DNA of 64,000 nucleotides from Halomonas halocynthiae DSM 14573 (GTDB lineage: Bacteria; Pseudomonadota; Gammaproteobacteria; Pseudomonadales; Halomonadaceae), in assembly GCF_000425725.1 (NCBI RefSeq), contig NZ_KE384440.1:318317-382316 (forward strand). The letters run 5' to 3'. Below the pieces are notes generated by a model. That model ran no database searches. It saw nothing but the letters and a program-made list of their open reading frames with translations, and was not told where the DNA came from. The position numbers were made by a program, and so were the translations under genes. Shown here piece after piece: positions 8,735-16,390 of the stretch; position 1 is the stretch's first letter; every line of letters begins with the position of its first letter.

Positions 8735-9466
8735 TTATCCTGTTGCTGGCTTTAGGTGTGCCAGCAGTTTTTTCTCTAGGTAACGGAAGAAATAGAGAAT
8801 GGCAAATGTTAGGCACAGATAGATGGCGGCGGCGAAGAAGAAGGCATCAAAGGGCGCATAGAAGCGAGCGTAGACGAAGCGTGCTGCGCCAGTCAGGTCC
8901 ATGATGGTGACAACGCTAGCGATAGCGCTGGCATGCAACATGAAGATTACTTCATTGCCATAAGCGGGCAGGGCACGACGGAAAGCGCTGGGCATAACGA
9001 TACGACGCATCATCAATCGCTGGCTCATACCGTAGGCACGAGCGGCCTCAATTTCACCTTTGGGGGTGGACTTGATAGCTCCTCGGAAAATCTCTGTGGT
9101 ATAGGCTGCCGTATTTAATGTGAACGCAACGAGTGCGGGGACGAAAGGCTTTTCGAGAATCAGCCACAGCCAAGTGTCCTGAATGCCATCAACGAAGACG
9201 ACGCCGTAGTAAATCAGGTACAACTGGACCAGTAACGGCGTGCCACGAAACACATAACAAAAGAAAAAGATGGGTAGCCGAATCCAGGCGCGTTTAGCTC
9301 CTCGGCCAATTGACAGCGGTATGGCAAGCACTAAGCCTATCAGCAGCGACAAAAATACCAGCTGCACAGTAGTAACAAGCCCTTCGCCGTAGTAGCCCAG
9401 CGTTTGCAGAGTAAAAATACTGTTGCCTGCCAGCAGTTGCTCGAGCCCGTTCATCAGAGCATCCAT
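8735..9466 (-). CDS. Basic amino-acid ABC transporter permease (HisM-like)
   Basis: 243 aa inner-membrane permease with about five helices and the EAA loop (EIEAARAYGMSQRLMMRRIV) that docks on the ATPase. Start placed at the ATG ending at 9466: GGAGG lies 8 bases upstream and its A overlaps the TAA stop of the preceding permease (TAATG), a translational-coupling arrangement. The longer in-frame extension would overlap the upstream gene by 57 bases and lacks family similarity. It heterodimerises with the HisQ-like subunit. Confidence 0.9.
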   Translation of the reverse strand: MDALMNGLEQLLAGNSIFTLQTLGYYGEGLVTTVQLVFLSLLIGLVLAIPLSIGRGAKRAWIRLPIFFFCYVFRGTPLLVQLYLIYYGVVFVDGIQDTWLWLILEKPFVPALVAFTLNTAAYTTEIFRGAIKSTPKGEIEAARAYGMSQRLMMRRIVMPSAFRRALPAYGNEVIFMLHASAIASVVTIMDLTGAARFVYARFYAPFDAFFFAAAIYLCLTFAILYFFRYLEKKLLAHLKPATG

Positions 9467-10170
9467 TAGTTCGCCTCCGCATGGCCGGTGTCGTAGTGCT
9501 TTTGCAGTCGCGCAAAGCCCCACTCAGAAACGCTGGCAATCAGCAGATAAACAATGCCTACGATAATCATGAAGGTGAATGGCTCGCGGGTAGCTTTGGA
9601 GGCTTCGGCGGCTACGCGCACCATGTCAGACAGGCCAATCACTGACACCAGAGCTGTGGTCTTGAGTAGTACCATCCAGTTATTAGATAGCCCCGGCAAA
9701 GCATGGCGCATCATTAGTGGGAAGCGGATGCGCCGAAAAACTAACGACTGGGTCATGCCATAGGCGCGACCAGCTTCAATTTGCCCGCTATCAACAGCGA
9801 GAAAAGCACCGCGAAAGGTTTCGCCCATGTAAGCACCAAAGATCAACCCAATGGTGAAGACGCCAGCAACGAATTCGTTGATGTTGATAAAAATATCAAT
9901 ATTGAACTGATCGTAAAGCCAGTCGGTAATCATGTTGATGCCAATCTGTCCGCCGAAGAACAGTAGCATCATGAGCACCAAGTCTGGCACGCCACGAATA
10001 ATCGTGGTGTAAAGCGTGCCAACACGATGCAGCAACCAGCTGCGCGACATCTTGGCACTGGCAGTAAGCAGGCCAAGGAAAATGGCTAGAATCAGTGAAA
10101 GTACCGCAAGCTCAATGGTGACCAGGGCACCTTCCAGCAGCCGCGGACCGTAGCCGTGTAGATCGATCAT
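9466..10170 (-). CDS. Basic amino-acid ABC transporter permease (HisQ-like)
   Basis: 234 aa partner permease. EAA loop visible as QIEAGRAYGMTQSLVFRRIR, preceded by TFRGAFLAVDSG. MIDLHGYGPRLLEGALVTIEL at the N-terminus matches HisQ/ArtQ families. The start is 22 bp downstream of the ATPase stop with AGGAGAT at an appropriate distance. Terminal TAA overlaps the next ATG by one base. Confidence 0.9.
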   Translation of the reverse strand: MIDLHGYGPRLLEGALVTIELAVLSLILAIFLGLLTASAKMSRSWLLHRVGTLYTTIIRGVPDLVLMMLLFFGGQIGINMITDWLYDQFNIDIFININEFVAGVFTIGLIFGAYMGETFRGAFLAVDSGQIEAGRAYGMTQSLVFRRIRFPLMMRHALPGLSNNWMVLLKTTALVSVIGLSDMVRVAAEASKATREPFTFMIIVGIVYLLIASVSEWGFARLQKHYDTGHAEAN

Positions 10171-10192
10171 CGGGATCTCCTTGTCGGCAGGT

Positions 10193-10963
10193 TCAATTCT
10201 TGGGAGCTAGGAATTGTTTGAGTCGTTCAGAGCTGGGGTTGCCCAACACTTGGGCCGGCGGGCCAGCTTCTTCCACTTGGCCTTGGTGCAAATAAACCAC
10301 TTGAGTGGATACATCGCGGGCAAAGGCCATTTCGTGGGTTACCAAAATCATGGTGCGGCCTTCTTCGGCGAGACCTCTGATGACTTTGAGTACTTCGCCG
10401 ACCAGCTCGGGGTCGAGTGCTGACGTGGGCTCATCAAACAGCATTACGTCAGGGTCCATCGCCAAAGCACGAGCAATGGCTCCACGTTGCTGCTGACCAC
10501 CAGACATTTGTGCCGGGTAGTAGTCAGCACGGTCGCTTAGGCCGACACGTTCAAGCAGCTCACGCGCATGTTCGATAGCCTGTTTTTTCGGTTTGCCCAG
10601 GACATGCACTGGTGCCTCAATAATGTTTTCCAGCAGCGTCATGTGAGCCCATAGATTAAAGCCCTGAAACACCATGGATAGTTTGGCGCGCATGGCTACT
10701 ACCTGGTTCCAGTCGGCGGGCTCGCGGCCGTGTCGGGTTTGTTTGAAGCGAATGGGTTCACCGTGGATGATGAGCTCACCATCGTCCGGCTGTTCCAGCA
10801 GGTTCATGCAGCGTAAAAAGGTACTTTTTCCAGAGCCTGACGCACCAATGAGTGTGATAACGTCGCTTTTTTGTGCTTGCAGGGATAACCCTTTCAGAAC
10901 TTCGGTGTCGCCGAAGCGCTTGGTGATATTGCGCACTTCCAGTGGGATCGGGGTGTCAGCCAT
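10193..10963 (-). CDS. Basic amino-acid ABC transporter ATP-binding protein (HisP-like)
   Basis: 256 aa nucleotide-binding subunit on the cytoplasmic face. Walker A GASGSGKST (about residues 39-47), Q-loop MVFQGFNLW, signature MSGGQQQRGAIARAL, Walker B VMLFDEPTSALDPE and H-loop VTHEM are all intact. The insertion around RFKQTRHGREPADWNQV is characteristic of the HisP/AotP/ArtP clade for histidine/arginine/ornithine uptake. First gene of the importer unit; the 274-bp gap to astE upstream probably contains its promoter. Confidence 0.93.
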   Translation of the reverse strand: MADTPIPLEVRNITKRFGDTEVLKGLSLQAQKSDVITLIGASGSGKSTFLRCMNLLEQPDDGELIIHGEPIRFKQTRHGREPADWNQVVAMRAKLSMVFQGFNLWAHMTLLENIIEAPVHVLGKPKKQAIEHARELLERVGLSDRADYYPAQMSGGQQQRGAIARALAMDPDVMLFDEPTSALDPELVGEVLKVIRGLAEEGRTMILVTHEMAFARDVSTQVVYLHQGQVEEAGPPAQVLGNPSSERLKQFLAPKN

Positions 10964-11167
10964 GGGTTAAGGTTTCCAGTGCAGAGAAGGGCCTAGTCGT
11001 CGGTATCGGGGCGTTGTTTATGCGCAAAGGGCCGGCGACAAGACGTGAAAGCGGGGCGATTCTATCAGGACTGACAATTGACAGCAGAGAGAATTCGGCG
11101 AAACGGTAGGGTGGAGAGGTTTCCCCCTAGCAGAGTGTGTCCTTGTCATTGCGATGCTCCGTGATTG

Positions 11168-11195
11168 TTTTTATAAGGGCTTTTTTATAAGGGCT
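11168..11195. repeat. Perfect 14-bp tandem duplication
   Basis: The unit TTTTTATAAGGGCT occurs twice back to back (11168-11181 and 11182-11195) in the gap between astE and the ABC importer ATPase gene. Being A/T-rich with TATAA, each copy could supply a -10-like element; no matching -35 was identified. Confidence 0.8.
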
Positions 11196-11237
11196 GCTTT
11201 ATATCAATGGCCTGCTTAATTAGGCATGTTTCCATAG

Positions 11238-12278
11238 TCAATCCTCGGCGGGGGATGTTGTTGCGCTCACCAGAAGGGCTGCCCGGGCGTTAATTTCTAC
11301 GTTGGCATTGGGAAAAACCACGCGCAGCGGATGGTCGCCAACAATAAAGGCGCCGGCCTTAGCATCTTCAGCTAATTGGGTACCTGGGGGAAACTCGCTG
11401 AAGTTGGGTGTGTCATTGGCAAAGCACAGCCGAAAATCGTCACATTGACGTATCAGTTCGTGCTCCACTCGGAAAAAACTCATTGCGCTCAGAGGGCCCT
11501 GAGCAGGTTCGCGCCCCTCAATTAGTGCATCCAGTAGCTCACCCATTGGGGATAGTGGCGCCAGATGATTTTCGCCAAAGGGGAGGGCCTGGCCCAGCTC
11601 TAACGTAAACGCTTGAGCGCCATGGTAATACTTCGAGTAATGAGAAAACGTCCAGCTGTGCTCATGCTGGTGCAGTACGGCCTGAATATCGGCACCCGCT
11701 AGCCATTGCCATTGACAATAATGTGTTGGTGTCTCTGCAAAGGGTTCAACAGCAAACCTAGGGTATTGGCTATCACGAATCGCGGTATGCAGGTCATAGT
11801 GCAAGCGGGGGCTGTTTGAGTGACGTTCATAGAAGGCATCAACAGCGTGCATTAATAGACGAGCACGGTCAGCCTCATCTCCAGTAATATCGAGGCCGCG
11901 TTGGAACAGGCGGTTTAGGTTGGTTTCAACAAAACGTGTGCCAGCCTGAATCGCGGCCAAGTTGCCTAGTATCACTAGAACGGGCGCACCAAGGCGTAAC
12001 AACCCGGCCTCTAAGCGCGCAAGAGTTTCACCCATAAGCTCAATAGGGGCTGTTTCATTACCGTGGATACCGATGGAAATTACGCAGGCGGGTACTTGGT
12101 GTTCAGGGTGCAGTTCAGTATTAGCAACTGGTGAATCAGGCAATAGTTCAAGCAGCCCTGGGCCCAGCAGACGATAGTGGCCACCGCAAAGCTGTCTTCG
12201 GCGTTCTTTTTGATGAGATTCCGTGGTGCCTGAATCCACATTATTTGCCAAACTGCGCTCCAGCCATTCAGCGAGCAT
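11238..12278 (-). CDS. astE: Succinylglutamate desuccinylase (AstE), M14 zinc hydrolase
   Basis: 346 aa cytosolic enzyme that hydrolyses N-succinyl-glutamate to glutamate and succinate, last step of the AST arginine pathway. Zinc ligands are visible in GIHGNETAPIEL (His and Glu, near residue 70) and LHYDLHTAIR (His, near 165); ETNLNRLFQR is the substrate-binding string. The active Glu lies in FTLELGQALPFGEN. Start placed at the ATG ending at 12278 because GGAGAT stands about 8 bases upstream; two upstream Met codons are in frame but lack a binding site. Adjacent to a basic amino-acid importer, which agrees with arginine or ornithine use; astABD are not in the window. Confidence 0.88.
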   Translation of the reverse strand: MLAEWLERSLANNVDSGTTESHQKERRRQLCGGHYRLLGPGLLELLPDSPVANTELHPEHQVPACVISIGIHGNETAPIELMGETLARLEAGLLRLGAPVLVILGNLAAIQAGTRFVETNLNRLFQRGLDITGDEADRARLLMHAVDAFYERHSNSPRLHYDLHTAIRDSQYPRFAVEPFAETPTHYCQWQWLAGADIQAVLHQHEHSWTFSHYSKYYHGAQAFTLELGQALPFGENHLAPLSPMGELLDALIEGREPAQGPLSAMSFFRVEHELIRQCDDFRLCFANDTPNFSEFPPGTQLAEDAKAGAFIVGDHPLRVVFPNANVEINARAALLVSATTSPAED

Positions 12279-12526
12279 TGGTGTTATCTCCATAAAGCGG
12301 CTATATCGCGTGATATCATGACACAACCTGTTCTCACGCTACCCTCTATTTATCTACCTTCTCCATAGAAAGCGTTCTACTCAAGCCCTGCTGTCGGCTG
12401 GATATAACTGATGGGTGCGACGCTGTAACTTTTGCTGGGGTCAAGCGTTGAGTCGGCCCAGGGTGAGGCCGAGGCTCGAATATGCTGATACTGTTTAAGT
12501 CATGATACTGATATCAGAGGGTTACC

Positions 12527-13414
12527 ATGAATGATCAAGTCGGGCACGCCCATCGCCTTAACGCACATTATGATGCACTAGCCGAAGCGCGTGGTGATAG
12601 TTTGCGCCAGCGTTTGCGTGATGCTTTCCAGCAGGCGCGGTGTGACCCTGATCAGCTCACGCTAGATGACAGTGCCGGTATCGACCAGTTACATCTAGGC
12701 GGACGCCGTGCCAGCCGCTCTTTGGCTCGGCGGGGGGCATTTCGCGCGGGTATGCGTGTGCTGGATGTTGGGTGTGGCACGGGGGGGGCCAGCCGCCTGT
12801 TGGCTGACGAATATGGCGTTGAGGTCATCGGTGTTGATATCACTGCGGCGTTTATTGAGGTGGCTAACTGGCTGAGTCAAGCCACTGGCCTTGAGCATAG
12901 CACGCGTTTTTTATGTGCTGATGCAGCAAAGGTGCCACTGGCTGATGGCTCGGTAGAGACGATTTGGTGTCAGCATGCATTGATGAATATGCCGAAGGTG
13001 AGTGACGTGTTGGCGGAATGGTGGCGCTTGCTCGCCCCGGGAGGACAAGTTCTGTTACACGAGGTCGTGTCGGGTGATAACCCAGCCCCGCTGGAGTTGC
13101 CAGTGCCTTGGGCGAGACGTGCCGATACCAGCCATCTGGTTTCTCGTGCCGACCTAGCGGCAATGTTGGCCGAAGCAGGTTTTGTGGTGGAGGGGCTCGA
13201 GGATGTAACCGCCACTGCGCTAGACTGGCGGCGTAAGCATGGGCGGCGAGAGTTAGGCGGAGATCCTCGCGCTGCCACCCCAGCGCCGCTAGCCAGCTTG
13301 CCAGGGCCAAGCATTATTTTTGGCGATGATTTTGCGATAATGGGTCAAAATCTTGTCGCCAACCTGTCTGATGACCGAGTGCGAATTATTGAAGGGGTCT
13401 GGCGCAAGGGGTAA
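12527..13414 (+). CDS. Class I SAM-dependent methyltransferase
   Basis: 295 aa. SAM motif I VLDVGCGTGGASRLLA (about residues 75-90), motif II acidic VIGVDIT, and post-motif string WCQHALMNMPKVSDVLAEWWRLLAPGGQVLLHE characterise a UbiE/Methyltransf_11-like enzyme. An N-terminal 50-residue extension (HYDALAEARGDSLRQRLRDAF) resembles that of glycine betaine-type and dimethylglycine methyltransferases, but the substrate cannot be read from sequence. Monocistronic, 107 bp upstream of the glycosyltransferase. Confidence 0.8.
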   Translation: MNDQVGHAHRLNAHYDALAEARGDSLRQRLRDAFQQARCDPDQLTLDDSAGIDQLHLGGRRASRSLARRGAFRAGMRVLDVGCGTGGASRLLADEYGVEVIGVDITAAFIEVANWLSQATGLEHSTRFLCADAAKVPLADGSVETIWCQHALMNMPKVSDVLAEWWRLLAPGGQVLLHEVVSGDNPAPLELPVPWARRADTSHLVSRADLAAMLAEAGFVVEGLEDVTATALDWRRKHGRRELGGDPRAATPAPLASLPGPSIIFGDDFAIMGQNLVANLSDDRVRIIEGVWRKG

Positions 13415-13477
13415 TACCGACAGGAAACTAGGCGACAACTATCTGTGTCGACCAATACCCCACGTTAATCAACAGTC

Positions 13478-13507
13478 CATGTTGACTAATAACATGTTGA
13501 CTAATAA
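13478..13507. repeat. Perfect 15-bp tandem duplication at a ribosome binding site
   Basis: CATGTTGACTAATAA is present twice in tandem (13478-13492, 13493-13507). The second copy runs directly into the GGA of AAGGA, the ribosome binding site of the glycosyltransferase gene. Each copy contains TTGACTAATAA, and copy number could alter leader structure. Confidence 0.8.
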
Positions 13508-13521
13508 GGAGTGCCGCTGTT

Positions 13522-14844
13522 TTGAATGTGCTGATGTTTACTAACACCTATTTGCCCATTGTTGGGGGAGTTAGCGAGTCAGTACAGCGGCTCAAACGGC
13601 AGCTGCAAGCTAGCGGGCACGGTGTGTTAGTAGTCGCTCCGCGCTTGAAGAACCAGCCTGAGCAGGAAGAAGATGTGGTGCGCGTGGCAGCGGTTCAGCA
13701 GTTCAATGGTAGTGATTTTTCTCTACCGGTGCCGATTGCAGGCCAGCTCTTTGAGGCCATTGAAGCGTTCGAGCCAGATATTGTGCACTCCCACCATCCT
13801 TTTTTGTTGGGTGACACTGCGGCCCGAGCCGCAGAAACTTACGGTTTACCGCTGGTGTTTACCCATCACACGCTATACGAGCATTACACTCACTATGTGC
13901 CAGGTGACTCGCCACGAATGCAACGTTTTGCCATTGCCTTGGCGACACAGTACACCTGGCTGTGCGATCGAGTGATTGCCCCGAGTGAAAGTATTCGTCA
14001 ATTGCTGATTCAGCGTGAGGCCAACCCGGCAATAGATGTGGTGCCCAGTGGCGTCGACACGGCCCGCTTTTCTCAAGGCGACGGTCAAACATTGCGTCAA
14101 ACCCTGGCGATTGCCGATGATGCTTGTGTGTTTGGCCACACCGGCCGACTAGCACGGGAAAAAAACTTACCGTTTCTGGCCGAGGCCGTATGCCGAGCGT
14201 TGGTTAAGCAGCCACAGGCGCATTTTCTGATAGTGGGTGATGGTTTGGCCGTTGATGAGATGCAGCGTATTGCACACGCTTATGCTGTTGAGCAACGCGT
14301 ACATTTTACCGGTTCGCTGCACGGCCAGGCATTGATTAATGCGTATCATGCCATGGATGTTTTTGCTTTTGCTTCGCATAGTGAAACCCAGGGAATGGTG
14401 ATTGTTGAGGCAATGGCTGCAGGTCTGCCTGTTGTTGCCATACAAGCCCCTGGGGTGACGGAAGTTATAGAGGATGGTTATAACGGTAAGTTGCTGGCGA
14501 ATGATGATGCCGAGGAAATGGCTGCAACGTTGCAGACGTTCTGCGAGCCAACGTATCGCGAGACAATGAGCCGATGGGCGAAAGCCACGGCAGAGGATTA
14601 TGACGAGCAACAGTGTGCTGAGCGCTGTTTGGCACTGTATCGCGATGTAATTGCCCAGGGTGGGCCTTTTACTCACGCTGACGACGGTGGTTGGGATCGA
14701 GTGCGAAGTCGTTTGGAGGCTGAGTGGCAGATGCTGCGCTACCGTGGGCGGCTATTGCGGCATTTAGTTCAGGAAGAATGGCATCAGGAGCGCCCAGACT
14801 GGTGGCCGGGCACACCGCGAGATGACACCGAACGTCTACCATAG
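13522..14844 (+). CDS. GT4 family glycosyltransferase
   Basis: 440 aa GT-B fold retaining glycosyltransferase. N-terminal MNVLMFTNTYLPIVGGVSES matches diacylglycerol or phosphatidylinositol glycosyltransferases of family GT4; FTHHTLYEHYTHYVP and SVDTARF-type strings (VPSGVDTARF) are typical, and the donor-site motif is E-x7-E in SHSETQGMVIVEAMAAG (about residues 290-306). Starts at TTG 13522, the only codon giving the family N-terminus; AAGGA is 11 bases upstream. A role in glycolipid synthesis is plausible by similarity; no sugar-nucleotide genes are adjacent. Divergence to the convergent TVP38 gene is only 32 bp. Confidence 0.87.
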   Translation: MNVLMFTNTYLPIVGGVSESVQRLKRQLQASGHGVLVVAPRLKNQPEQEEDVVRVAAVQQFNGSDFSLPVPIAGQLFEAIEAFEPDIVHSHHPFLLGDTAARAAETYGLPLVFTHHTLYEHYTHYVPGDSPRMQRFAIALATQYTWLCDRVIAPSESIRQLLIQREANPAIDVVPSGVDTARFSQGDGQTLRQTLAIADDACVFGHTGRLAREKNLPFLAEAVCRALVKQPQAHFLIVGDGLAVDEMQRIAHAYAVEQRVHFTGSLHGQALINAYHAMDVFAFASHSETQGMVIVEAMAAGLPVVAIQAPGVTEVIEDGYNGKLLANDDAEEMAATLQTFCEPTYRETMSRWAKATAEDYDEQQCAERCLALYRDVIAQGGPFTHADDGGWDRVRSRLEAEWQMLRYRGRLLRHLVQEEWHQERPDWWPGTPRDDTERLP

Positions 14845-14876
14845 AAGCGGCGTGTTTATTTTTGACGTTGGGTGGC

Positions 14877-15530
14877 TCAGCGCTTGAGGAGCCATAATAT
14901 GGCAAGGCCGACGACTAACCCGATGATGGCCAAGATCACATCTCGATGGTTTGTCGCTGTCGTTAGTTCACCGAGTTGGCTGCCTAACAGTGTGACAGCA
15001 GCAAGCCCAGGCGCAATACCCAGTAGTGAGCCGACCATGTAGTCACGAAAGCGCAGATGAAAAGCGCCAGCCATCATGTTTGTCAGCGTGAACGGAGCCA
15101 GTGGTAGCAGGTTGATGATCACCATGGTGCGGACTCCGCGCCCGGACAGGTAGCGCGATAGCTTGGTTAGTCGCTGACCGCCGTGTCGCAACAGGGCGTC
15201 ACGCCCGATTAATCGACCAATCCACCAGTTAAGCATTGAGGCGCTTAAGGTTCCCGCAAGCGCATAGCCGAATCCCCACCAGGGGCCGAACAGCAAGCCA
15301 GTTAGTGCGACCATCAGGCTTAGTGGAAACATCACCAGGGAGGCGGCTGCATATGCAGCCATGATGATTAGCACCACTAGAGGGCTGTCCTTCCAGTGTT
15401 GTGAGTCTTTCGTTAGCGCTAGCAGGGTGTCCACATCTAAGTGATTCTGCATAGCTAGCCATTGCCACAGTAAACCGAAGCTCAGCAGAGTGGTGATAAA
15501 GATGAGCAGTCGTCCGACAGAGCGAGACAT
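14877..15530 (-). CDS. TVP38/TMEM64 family inner-membrane protein
   Basis: 217 aa polytopic protein of the SNARE-associated/DedA superfamily. About six hydrophobic stretches; the family core is visible as GFGYALAGTLSASMLNWWIGRLIGRD (glycine-rich reentrant region) followed by NLLPLAPFTLTNMMAGA. Relatives act as lipid scramblases or flippases, so a role in membrane lipid homeostasis is likely but not shown. It lies 23 bp downstream of mtfA on the same strand, so it is probably cotranscribed. Confidence 0.87.
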   Translation of the reverse strand: MSRSVGRLLIFITTLLSFGLLWQWLAMQNHLDVDTLLALTKDSQHWKDSPLVVLIIMAAYAAASLVMFPLSLMVALTGLLFGPWWGFGYALAGTLSASMLNWWIGRLIGRDALLRHGGQRLTKLSRYLSGRGVRTMVIINLLPLAPFTLTNMMAGAFHLRFRDYMVGSLLGIAPGLAAVTLLGSQLGELTTATNHRDVILAIIGLVVGLAILWLLKR

Positions 15531-15553
15531 GAGTGGTGTGAATCTCCTAAGCG

Positions 15554-16387
15554 TTAAACGTTGCTGCCAGCTTCTACAGAAATGATGGGGCTATGGCCAA
15601 ATCGAGCCAGTGGGTCTTGGCGAAAGTAGCGGCGCAGTAAGTCGTACAAGTCGGGGTAGGCGCTGGTTAGCTGTTCGGGAGCGCTGAAGAATATTTCACA
15701 AGTGACGGCGAAACACTCACCGGGCAAGCTAGCGGCGTAGGCATCAATAGGGGGCGTTTGACCTCGAGCAAGATGATCCTGTAAGTCATCCCATACGGCG
15801 GTATATATTCGGTGCCATTCCTTTGGGCTAATGTCGCTAGACAGCGGAGGATAACCATCAGCATTCAGTGAGTTACGCATATCAATCTTGTGCGCGAACT
15901 CGTGGATGAGCACGTTAAAGCCGTTACGGTTACCACTGGCCGCTACGTCTGGCCAGGAAGCCACGACCGGCCCTTGGTAAGATGTTTCTCCGGCGCGCCG
16001 GTGCTCATAGTCATGGGTAACCCCATAGGCATCGGTTTGTTTGACCTGACGGCTGAAAGCGCCTGGGAGTATCTGTAGCTCATGCACGTTGGACTGCATA
16101 TGGCGGTGATCGCTATCGCTCCAGCCCAGCGTGAGTAGACAGATTTGTGCGGCAATGGCCAAACGCTGGTCAGCGGCCAGTTCAATCGAATCTATTAGCT
16201 CTGGATGCAGGCTAACGTGTTTGTCGTGTATGAAGCGCCAGGCGCGTTGGCCTAAGTGCTGTGCTTCCTGCTCATTAAGCCCCTTGAGTATCGGTAAGCG
16301 CGCCATAGCACGCTGCCACTCTTGTTCAGGAAAAGGGTGGCGTGTGATAAAAAGCCATTGGCGTAGGCGGCGTAGCACCCCGAACAT
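15554..16387 (-). CDS. mtfA: MtfA-type zinc metallopeptidase
   Basis: 277 aa, close to the usual 265 aa of MtfA (M90 family). The HExxH zinc site is HEFAHKIDM (near residue 165), and downstream SLPGECFAVTCEIFFSAPEQL supplies the third Glu ligand. In enterobacteria MtfA sequesters the glucose repressor Mlc; whether that holds here is unknown since no ptsG/mlc gene is in view. Overlaps nothing; three bases separate it from the upstream GNAT-nitrilase gene, so the three minus-strand genes form one unit. Confidence 0.9.
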   Translation of the reverse strand: MFGVLRRLRQWLFITRHPFPEQEWQRAMARLPILKGLNEQEAQHLGQRAWRFIHDKHVSLHPELIDSIELAADQRLAIAAQICLLTLGWSDSDHRHMQSNVHELQILPGAFSRQVKQTDAYGVTHDYEHRRAGETSYQGPVVASWPDVAASGNRNGFNVLIHEFAHKIDMRNSLNADGYPPLSSDISPKEWHRIYTAVWDDLQDHLARGQTPPIDAYAASLPGECFAVTCEIFFSAPEQLTSAYPDLYDLLRRYFRQDPLARFGHSPIISVEAGSNV

Positions 16388-16390
16388 CGC

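Noticed and set aside
8707-8904. Short plus-strand frame at the end of the ABC permease gene
   Set aside because: Shadow of the HisM-like gene with Arg-rich nonsense composition.
11168-11507. Possible CRISPR-like direct repeats
   Set aside because: Only two adjacent copies without spacers; a simple tandem duplication. No CRISPR array was seen anywhere in the window.
12864-13310. 148-codon minus-strand frame in the methyltransferase gene
   Set aside because: Antisense to an obvious SAM methyltransferase with motif I and II; no support of its own.
14167-14676. 169-codon minus-strand frame in the glycosyltransferase gene
   Set aside because: Antisense shadow with no domain, in a gene with a conserved GT4 signature.
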